In this document: positions 15,304 through 20,377 of the stretch, one piece after another
Layout: each line of letters starts with the position of its first letter
How positions within the stretch are numbered: position 1 is the first letter of the stretch
NCBI GenBank assembly: GCA_046594105.1
Contig: JBKJQB010000005.1
Location: forward strand, 1-20,377
DNA: 20,377 nt
Direction: 5' to 3'
Source: JBDSGC01 sp046594105
GTDB taxonomy: Bacteria > Acidobacteriota > Thermoanaerobaculia > Gp7-AA8
Position numbers and translations under genes: made by a program
Notes under the pieces: model-generated
The model's database searches: none
Told to the model about the DNA's origin: nothing
What the model saw: only the letters and a program-made list of their open reading frames with translations

Positions 15304-15383
15304 AGGCCGGCACGGCCGGCAGCGCTGGTTGCCCAAGGCTCCGCCAAGATCACGCTCCAGACTTTCTGCCGCGCAGGCTCCTA
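15304..15383 (+). repeat. Dispersed ~80-bp repeat, copy C
   Basis: Full-length copy, the best reference for the family: AGGCCGGCACGGCCGGC, then GCGCTGGTTGCCCAAGGC, TCCGCCAAGATCACGCTCCA, and CTGCCGCGCAGGCTCCTA. Unlike the other copies it is not beside the 3' end of a protein gene; it precedes the possible RNA gene. Confidence 0.9.
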
Positions 15384-15746
15384 GGACGCTCCGACGCGCC
15401 CGCATGAGACGCCGAAGGTGACCTCCGCATCTCCAGCCGCTCAACCCTGCCTGAGCACTCATCATTTCCAGATGGGCCCCCTTGCCGCCAACGGCGGGCG
15501 AACCTACATTGAGAATCCCTGAGGCGCCGGATGTCCCATCGCGGCTGGTAACGACGCAGCAGGGCGCCCCGAAGTGCAATGGGCAACGGGGCGATGCGGC
15601 GCGAACGCTCCTTGCGGCTGTCAACGCGTCGTCCACGAGTCGCGACAGGCAAGGCTGTCGGGATGGTCGGTTCGGATGCCCTCTGGTGGCTGTTAACGAA
15701 TCGGGAACGGGCTCGCGAGACTAGAGATCGCGAGCCTCTCTTTTTT
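15384..15746 (+). ncRNA. Possible structured RNA or long leader
   Basis: A plus-strand terminator at its right end implies that this stretch is transcribed rightward, yet it encodes no credible protein. Strong local stems are visible: CGCCCCG/CGGGGCG around a 15-base loop (about 15567-15595), CGACAG/CTGTCG with loop GCAAGG (about 15643-15660), and GGTTCG/CGAATC (15669-15704, one G-U). It could be an independent small RNA ending at the terminator or an attenuating leader of the phosphatase gene. I found no match to the RNase P RNA, tmRNA or SRP RNA signatures I know; a 6S-like fold was not settled. The 5' end is unknown. Confidence 0.4.
15710..15746 (+). terminator. Strong intrinsic terminator
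   Basis: A perfect 9-bp stem GGCTCGCGA (15710-15718) / TCGCGAGCC (15728-15736) with a 9-base loop is followed by TCTCTTTTTT. It points right and lies about 95 bases before the phosphatase start, so it ends an upstream transcript or works as an attenuator. Confidence 0.85.
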
Positions 15747-15841
15747 GACTTCGGCTCCTTCCTTCCCTCATCCTCCCCTCCTCCCGGATTGCGGGAGATT
15801 CCCAAACCGAGCTGCCCAGGCCGTTTCGCCAGGAGTCTTCA

Positions 15842-16513
15842 GTGACCACACGTGTCTATCTCGTGCGCCACGGCGCCACCGAACTGTCCGCGGAGGATCG
15901 GTTTGCCGGAGCCATCGACGTGCTCCTCTCGGACCAGGGCCGCGACCAGGCCCGGCGCCTCGGAGCCCGGCTGGCCTCGGAGCCGCTGTCGGCGGTGTAT
16001 GCCAGCCCTATGAAACGCACGCTGGAGACGGCAAAGCTCATCGCGGAGCCCCACGCTCTTCCGGTGCAGGCGGTCGACGGACTTCGCGAGATTGCCCATG
16101 GTCGATGGGAAGGGATGACTCGCCAGGACGTCGAGCGGGAGTTCGCCGAAGAGTATGCCCGGTACGAGCACGATCCGTTCTCGTTCTCGCCCACCGGAGG
16201 GGAAACCGGTCTGCAGGTCACCGCACGAGCCCTGCCCTCGCTCCTTCGCATTGTCGAGGAGCATGCAGACCAGCAGATCCTGGTGGTCTCGCATAAGGCC
16301 ACCATCCGGCTCCTGTTGAGCTCTCTGCTGGGTTTCGATCCCCGCAAGTATCGCGACCGTCTCGATCAAAGCCCCTGCGCCCTCAACATCCTCGATTTCA
16401 AGGACGTCGCACACGCCCGCCTCACCCTGTTCAACGACACGTCGCATTACAAGGTCAATCCGGAAATGCCCCATGGACGTCTGTCCAAGGTCTGGAACGA
16501 GGGACGGAACTAG
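15842..16513 (+). CDS. Histidine phosphatase family protein
   Basis: 223 residues of the phosphoglycerate-mutase/CobC-like branch-1 histidine phosphatase superfamily. The catalytic phospho-accepting His10 is in LVRHGATE. Arg9 and Arg59 (SPMKRTLETA) and His151 (VVSHKATIR) complete the phosphate pocket, and Glu83 in LREIAHGRWEGM is the likely acid. The substrate is uncertain: a phosphorylated metabolite such as a phosphosugar or alpha-ribazole phosphate is possible, but no cobalamin genes are nearby. Start is GTG, supported by AGGAG 6 bases upstream. The TAG stop is formed by the left end of repeat copy D. Confidence 0.92.
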   Translation: MTTRVYLVRHGATELSAEDRFAGAIDVLLSDQGRDQARRLGARLASEPLSAVYASPMKRTLETAKLIAEPHALPVQAVDGLREIAHGRWEGMTRQDVEREFAEEYARYEHDPFSFSPTGGETGLQVTARALPSLLRIVEEHADQQILVVSHKATIRLLLSSLLGFDPRKYRDRLDQSPCALNILDFKDVAHARLTLFNDTSHYKVNPEMPHGRLSKVWNEGRN

Positions 16514-16561
16514 GCCGGGCCGGCCGGCGGCGCTGGTTGCCCAAGGCTCCGCCAAGATCAC
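16512..16561 (+). repeat. Dispersed ~80-bp repeat, copy D (truncated)
   Basis: The left 50 bases of the repeat (AGGCCGGGCCGGCCGGC, then GGTTGCCCAAGGCTCCGCC and AAGATCAC). It fits exactly between the TAG of the phosphatase gene and the stop of the Ig-like protein gene at 16562. The right part of the element is missing. Confidence 0.9.
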
Positions 16562-18148
16562 TCAGCGAACCTGAAAGGTGGCCCGCTGCATCAGGGGATC
16601 GTTCTCGTAATAGATCCGCACGTTCTGCCCTTTGTCGTTCACGGTCACCGATTGCAGGTGCCATTGACCCCGAGGGACGTTCGCGCTGAGCCTGACATAG
16701 CCAATCCAGGTGGTGGAGTCGCCCTGCGGTGAAAACGCGAAACTCGTTCCGGCGTTCGTTCCCGGTCCTACCGCGTGCCCGCTTACGCCGCCGACGCCGC
16801 AGAGATCGTCGGAGACAGTCAGGGTGATGGCCACCACCGGCTCGTCGCGCCCGATGGTGATCGACGGCTTGTCCACAACCACCGCCTGCAGAACCGGAGG
16901 CGTGTGGTCGCACGACACGCCGGTGATGCTGACACGCACATCGCGCACCACCGCATTGTCCTGGCGGATGGTCGCGTAGTTGTTCGCGTTGTCCTGAAGC
17001 TGCAGTTGTTCGAGGGCCCATTCTCCGCAGTCGAGGCACTCCGGAGGATTGAGCGCGCACTCCCACACATCTCCCTGGCCGCGCTTGCAGCCGACGCCGA
17101 TCCGGGCAATCTTCGAGGGGCTCACGAACACTGCCGCGACCAGCCGCACACCGGACTTGTCGTCTTCTGCGTCGACGAACAGGGTGTTGGTCTCGCCGGA
17201 GTGCATGGCACGCCTGGCCATCCACACATTGCGAACCGTGGGCGCCACCGCATCCGATCGGGAGGAGGTCACCCGCAGCATCGCGTTCGGCGGAATGGTC
17301 CCCTGCGCATAGCTGAGGGTGGCCATGTTCGTGGCGGTGTCCGTCAGAGTCAAAAAGCTGACCTTCCAGGTACCCTCCTCGGCATCTTTCGGAATGGTGA
17401 CGCGGCTGACGTAACGGTTGGTCTCTCCCTCGCGCTGCTGCGAAAAGGACTGGATGGCCTTGCCGGTGGGGCTGGTCAGAGTTCCTGAGATGGCCCGCAC
17501 TCCCGACAGATCATCGGACGCCGTGATGGTGAGCGTGGTCTCCCCCCCGTCGTTGATTCGAGGAGGGTTGAACTCCAGACCGATCAGTTGAGGAGGCAAC
17601 GTGTCGGAGTTCGGATCGAGTTTCTCGTCCTTCGGAACCGTCCCTCTCGTAGCGCCATTGGCCGGTTGCGGGGTCACCGTCGTGCCGCGATCCATCGAGT
17701 GGGCGGAGAGGGGCGTGGGCGCGACCGCCGCGGGGCGGACGCCCTGCTGCTTCGCTGGGGGGGTGATGGAAACCGCGGGCCGCGGCGCGACCGTTGGAGG
17801 TGCAGCTAGCGCCGGGACTGCAACCGGCTGCGGCGCACGGAGGGCGAGCAACTCGCGAAACTTCTGTTCGCGAGCGCTGGGCCGCGGTGTCTCGGAAACA
17901 TGGCCCCGCACTCCGCTGGCGGTCGTCTCTCCTGGAGAAGTCTCCATCGACGACCGGGCACCGGCCATGGAGCTCGGGCCCTCCGCAGGCTGTACGAGCA
18001 CGGACCCTGACGAACGCCGCTCCGCGACCGCGTGAGCGTCACGGCGTGCGGAATATCCGCGCACACGGACCACGACGGTCCCGGCCACCGCGACCGCAAC
18101 GGCGAGCAGAAAGACTGAGAGCAGGGAGAAGGGTGATCTCGAGGGCAC
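16562..18148 (-). CDS. Membrane-anchored protein with three Ig-like domains
   Basis: 528 residues. One N-terminal membrane anchor or uncleaved signal (about 8-28) is followed by a Pro/Ala-rich linker (108-170) and three tandem beta-sandwich repeats of about 110 residues: 185-295, 302-410 and 417-528. Each starts with a PP/AP-x-V/L strand and has an acidic loop: ASDDLSGV (210-217), AEDDKSGV (327-334), VSDDLCGV (445-452). A later conserved part reads GTWKVSFLTLTDTATN, GEWALEQLQLQDNANN and GQWHLQSVTVNDKGQN. The acidic loops may bind calcium. The second domain has an insert with four Cys (354, 364, 371, 374). It probably sits in the cell envelope; the role is unknown. It is on the same strand as apaG, 56 bases downstream of it. 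Confidence 0.85.
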   Translation of the reverse strand: MPSRSPFSLLSVFLLAVAVAVAGTVVVRVRGYSARRDAHAVAERRSSGSVLVQPAEGPSSMAGARSSMETSPGETTASGVRGHVSETPRPSAREQKFRELLALRAPQPVAVPALAAPPTVAPRPAVSITPPAKQQGVRPAAVAPTPLSAHSMDRGTTVTPQPANGATRGTVPKDEKLDPNSDTLPPQLIGLEFNPPRINDGGETTLTITASDDLSGVRAISGTLTSPTGKAIQSFSQQREGETNRYVSRVTIPKDAEEGTWKVSFLTLTDTATNMATLSYAQGTIPPNAMLRVTSSRSDAVAPTVRNVWMARRAMHSGETNTLFVDAEDDKSGVRLVAAVFVSPSKIARIGVGCKRGQGDVWECALNPPECLDCGEWALEQLQLQDNANNYATIRQDNAVVRDVRVSITGVSCDHTPPVLQAVVVDKPSITIGRDEPVVAITLTVSDDLCGVGGVSGHAVGPGTNAGTSFAFSPQGDSTTWIGYVRLSANVPRGQWHLQSVTVNDKGQNVRIYYENDPLMQRATFQVR

Positions 18149-18204
18149 GCCTGACCTTTAACCGGAAAGATCCACAGTGTCCGCTGCAACGTCGCCGATC
18201 CGGG

Positions 18205-18588
18205 TCAATTCACCACTCCCGGAACAGCCAGAGTGAAGGGAGCGATTTCAGCGGGGAACGTTTCGCCGCCGATCAACTCCATCGTGTACCGCCCCTGCAT
18301 CGACCCCACCGAGGTCCGCAGGGGGCAGAAGCTGGTGTACTCGAACGACTCTCCCGGCTGCAGCAGCGGTTGCTCGCCCACAACGCCGGGGCCCTCCACC
18401 CGTTCCACGTTGCCATCGGAGTCGGTGATGATCCACTCGCGGCTGATCAACCTGGCGGGCTGAGCTCCCTCATTGGAGACCCGCACGTGGTACGCGAAGA
18501 AGAAGTAACTGTCGCGCGGTTCGCTTCTCTCTTCGACGTACATACTCTCGACTTCGACCCGGATCCCACGGGTGGTGGCTTCGCTCAT
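18205..18588 (-). CDS. apaG: ApaG family protein
   Basis: 127 residues, the normal length of ApaG, a fibronectin-type-III-like fold often described as linked to cobalt/magnesium resistance and diadenosine tetraphosphate levels. The glycine-rich GPGVVGEQPLLQPGESFEYTS is the family signature, and SYFFFAYHVRVSNEG, LISREWIITDSDG and GSMQGRYTMEL match in order. The start at ATG 18588 gives MSEATTRGIRVEVES; a longer in-frame start at 18666 would run into the divergent gene. Transcribed leftwards, opposite the DUF4403-type gene, with only 56 bases between the starts. Confidence 0.94.
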   Translation of the reverse strand: MSEATTRGIRVEVESMYVEERSEPRDSYFFFAYHVRVSNEGAQPARLISREWIITDSDGNVERVEGPGVVGEQPLLQPGESFEYTSFCPLRTSVGSMQGRYTMELIGGETFPAEIAPFTLAVPGVVN

Positions 18589-18644
18589 GGATGCGGAGAA
18601 TGACTGATGAACGGGGAACTGCGCAACCGCCGGGCCGATCGCGA
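18589..18644. promoter_or_regulatory. Short divergent promoter region
   Basis: The 56 bases between the apaG and DUF4403 starts must hold both promoters or parts of them, unless these overlap the coding ends. No clear -35/-10 pair is visible. An in-frame ATG at 18600 is an alternative start for the rightward gene. Confidence 0.4.
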
Positions 18645-20377
18645 ATGAGAAACTCCTCTCCAGCATCCTTCAACAGGAGGACGGCGGCCTCGCTTTTCCT
18701 GGCCATGGCCCTCCTTCTCCTGCCGGGCGACGGAGCCGCAGACGAGGACACGCAGCTGAGAACCGTCTCTTCTGCGTCCGAGCTCTCCACCATCGCCATC
18801 CCCATCCGGGCAACCCTGCGGCCGCTGCTTCCGCTCCTGGAATCACAGGTGCCCGTCAGCATCGACAGAAGCGACCGCTGGGAGGTCGAGCCTCGAGGCC
18901 AGTTCGTTTTCCGGTACCGATTGGCCCGGGGACCGATCGCCCTGAACATGATCGGCACGGGCCTGCACGCCACGATCGCGGCGCGGTATGCGCTGGAAGG
19001 CTGCCGCAGAACGACCAATCCATTTTCCGGCGAAGTGGTTCTCTGGCCGTGCGTCTCCTGCGGATTCGGCCAACCGATGCGACAGGCTGACCTCTCCATT
19101 CACTCGCAACTGGAGTGGGACGCGACCTGGCGTCTGCGTTCCATCACCCGCGCTCAGCCCGTCAGCTTCCCCGATCGCTGCCGGGTCACCTTCGCTCGCG
19201 TGGACATCACCGACTGGAAAATTGCTCCGGAAGTCAATCGACAGCTCCAGCAGGCCGTCCGGGCCATCGATGCGAACACTCCTGCGCTCACCGCCCTGCG
19301 GCCGCAGGCCGCTGCGGTCTGGGCTTCGCTGCAGGACCCGGTCTCCATCGGGCCGCGGAGCTGGCTGGTCATCGAGCCGCTCGACGTGGCTTTCACTCCC
19401 ATCCGAGGATCCGGTCTCGATGTAACCAGCACGCTGATGCTGCGGGCGAAGACGCGCGTCGTGGTCAGTGACGTCGCTCCCGTGGTGAACAGGGCGCCGC
19501 TCCCGTCGCTGGGAAAGGCATCGCCGGATGCTGCCGGCCTGCGGGTACCGGTGGAGGTCGGACTGTCGTACGCGGAAGCGAGCCGGCTGTTGACCGACAG
19601 CTTCGGCCACCGGCGGTACGGTGATGTCGCCGTCGGCAGCATCGCTCTCTCTCGCGGGACTGTCGGCAAGGTCCTCGTCCGCATGGATGTCGACTACCGG
19701 GCCTCGGTCTTTCGGAAGTATCGCGGAAGCGTGGACATGGAAGGCACGCCCGTGTACGAGCCTGGCACCCGGACCGTGGCCTTGACCCAGCTTGACTACG
19801 CGCTGGATCGAACGCGGCGCAGCGTCTTCCTGTCCATGGCAGACCGGATCGCGCACAACTCGCTCCGCGATCAACTGGCGAAAAACGCGCGATGGCCGAT
19901 CGGCGTGCAGCTCGATGCATGGCGATCACAGATCGGCAGCGCGCTCACTCGATCCCTGGGGCAAGGGATCACGATGAGCGGATCGGTGACCAGCCTCGAG
20001 CCGGCAGTCGCTTCGATCGGAGAGCAGGCCATCGTCCTGCGCGTGGTGGCCGTGGGAAATGCGGAGGTGCGGCTACCGGAGCGCGCGGGGCCGGCACGGC
20101 CGGCGGCGTTGGTTCGCAAAGCGTCCGCCACGATTTTCGTTTCACGGTCATTGATCGCCCTTGATTGCAGATCCTCGCGTCCCGCGCGCCCTCCCCCATC
20201 GAGAGTCCTTCTCCCCGCGCACGGGGAGAAGGTGCCGAAGGCGGATGAGGGGGACTCACTCGACGAAGCAGGACCCCTCATCCCCGCTTCGCGGACCTTC
20301 TCCCCGTGCGCGGGGAGAAGGACACTCGATGGGCAGGCTTCCCGTTTCCCACCATCAATCGCTGCGTCTCACGCAGT
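18645..20377 (+). CDS. DUF4403-type secreted protein, 3'-partial, with repeat-derived tail
   Basis: An open frame of 577 codons running off the window without a stop. Residues 1-33 are a signal peptide (RRTAASLFLAMALLLLPGDG). Residues about 45-480 follow the DUF4403 layout: STIAIPIRATLRPLLPLLES, AAVWASLQDPVSIGP with SWLVIEPLDVAFTP, VPVEVGLSYAEASRLLTD, GSVDMEGTPVYEPGTRTVAL, LDYALDRTRRSVFLSMADRI, ending MSGSVTSLEPAVASIGEQAI and VLRVVAVGNAEVRL. This is a secreted or periplasmic family of unknown function. From about residue 482 the frame passes into repeat copy E and then the 20195-20333 element, giving about 95 residues without family likeness. An in-frame ATG at 18600 would give a longer N-terminus; 18645 better fits a signal peptide. 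Confidence 0.82.
   Translation, partial: MRNSSPASFNRRTAASLFLAMALLLLPGDGAADEDTQLRTVSSASELSTIAIPIRATLRPLLPLLESQVPVSIDRSDRWEVEPRGQFVFRYRLARGPIALNMIGTGLHATIAARYALEGCRRTTNPFSGEVVLWPCVSCGFGQPMRQADLSIHSQLEWDATWRLRSITRAQPVSFPDRCRVTFARVDITDWKIAPEVNRQLQQAVRAIDANTPALTALRPQAAAVWASLQDPVSIGPRSWLVIEPLDVAFTPIRGSGLDVTSTLMLRAKTRVVVSDVAPVVNRAPLPSLGKASPDAAGLRVPVEVGLSYAEASRLLTDSFGHRRYGDVAVGSIALSRGTVGKVLVRMDVDYRASVFRKYRGSVDMEGTPVYEPGTRTVALTQLDYALDRTRRSVFLSMADRIAHNSLRDQLAKNARWPIGVQLDAWRSQIGSALTRSLGQGITMSGSVTSLEPAVASIGEQAIVLRVVAVGNAEVRLPERAGPARPAALVRKASATIFVSRSLIALDCRSSRPARPPPSRVLLPAHGEKVPKADEGDSLDEAGPLIPASRTFSPCAGRRTLDGQASRFPPSIAASHA
20089..20134 (+). repeat. Dispersed ~80-bp repeat, copy E (diverged, truncated)
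   Basis: GGCCGGCACGGCCGGCGGCG is kept exactly, followed by a drifted core (TTGGTTCGCAAAGCGTCCGC). It lies at the 3' end of the DUF4403 domain, within the open frame. The most divergent of the five copies. Confidence 0.75.
20195..20333. repeat. 139-bp REP-like inverted-repeat element
   Basis: Arms of 38 bases at 20195-20232 and 20296-20333 are inverted copies with about two mismatches. Each arm is itself a hairpin (CTTCTCCCCGCGCACGGGGA with GAAGG). Inside is a further 9-bp inverted pair GATGAGGGG/CCCCTCATC. The CTTCTCCCCG...CGGGGAGAAGG unit with GGATGAGGG is a widespread type of bacterial intergenic repeat. Here it lies inside the open DUF4403 frame. Confidence 0.85.

Larger units (their letters stand above)
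15105..15841. other. 737-bp region without a protein gene
   Basis: It lies between the divergent S1 and histidine phosphatase genes. From left to right it holds the S1 leader (15105 to about 15200), repeat copy C (15304-15383), a GC-rich stretch able to form several hairpins (15384-15709), an intrinsic terminator pointing right (15710-15746), and the phosphatase leader with its ribosome binding site. Reading frames in it have no recognisable protein features. Confidence 0.7.

Noticed and set aside
15482..15724. An 80-codon plus-strand frame ending in the loop of the terminator
   Set aside because: No ribosome binding site, no recognisable motif and composition like random GC-rich DNA. It remains possible but a structured RNA fits better.
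15747..15841. Cobalamin riboswitch before the phosphatase gene
   Set aside because: The phosphatase is CobC-like only at superfamily level and no B12-box or core riboswitch sequence is visible in the leader.
13186..16561. Recurring peptide MILAEPWATSAAGR in frames starting in repeat copies B, C and D
   Set aside because: The shared peptide is only the translation of the repeat; the sequences beyond diverge at once and there are no ribosome binding sites.
1..20377. CRISPR array
   Set aside because: The dispersed repeat copies are kilobases apart and in both orientations, with no regular spacers and no cas genes.

Overview
This is a GC-rich bacterial chromosome segment packed with ordinary cellular genes. 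I see no phage, plasmid, CRISPR or toxin-antitoxin genes, and no tRNA or rRNA genes. The mix of genes (RimO, DusB, a five-domain S1 protein, a PQQ-type sugar dehydrogenase lipoprotein, a DUF4403-type secreted protein, an HpnB/CrtQ-like glycosyltransferase) and the abundance of short GC-rich inverted-repeat elements suggest a soil or sediment bacterium, most likely Acidobacteriota. That assignment is an inference from style and was not checked against a database.

Layout. Positions 198-9017 hold a minus-strand block. In transcription order it is: a YfgM-like TPR membrane protein, a GT2 glycosyltransferase, a bacterioferritin-like diiron protein (followed by a good intrinsic terminator), an acidic hypothetical protein, a 3-hydroxyacyl-CoA dehydrogenase, a SAM methyltransferase, tRNA-dihydrouridine synthase (DusB type), a hypothetical protein, and RimO. 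A 312-bp divergent intergenic region (9018-9329) leads into a plus-strand block: a secreted polysaccharide deacetylase, a PQQ-type sugar dehydrogenase lipoprotein, a Lys/Ala-rich histone-H1-like basic protein, and a small CxxC/ElaB-like membrane protein. Next, on the minus strand, are a five-domain S1 protein and a 74-residue membrane protein. A 737-bp region without a protein gene (15105-15841) ends in a strong plus-strand terminator and is followed by a histidine phosphatase (+). An anchored three-domain Ig-like protein and ApaG lie on the minus strand. Divergent from apaG is a DUF4403-type secreted protein that stays open to the window edge.

The most striking signal lies between the genes. 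An approximately 80-bp dispersed repeat occurs five times (42-120, 13155-13235 inverted, 15304-15383, 16512-16561, 20089-20134), mostly next to 3' ends of genes. One copy fills the gap between two convergent stop codons and supplies one of them. Two other inverted-repeat elements (3697-3792 and 20195-20333) are also present. The first supplies the stop codon of the methyltransferase. The second, together with one copy of the 80-bp repeat, appears to have been absorbed into the DUF4403 reading frame, giving it an apparently repeat-derived tail. These elements and the possible non-coding RNA at about 15384-15746 are the best candidates for something undescribed. The protein genes are mostly recognisable families with a few unusual residues.
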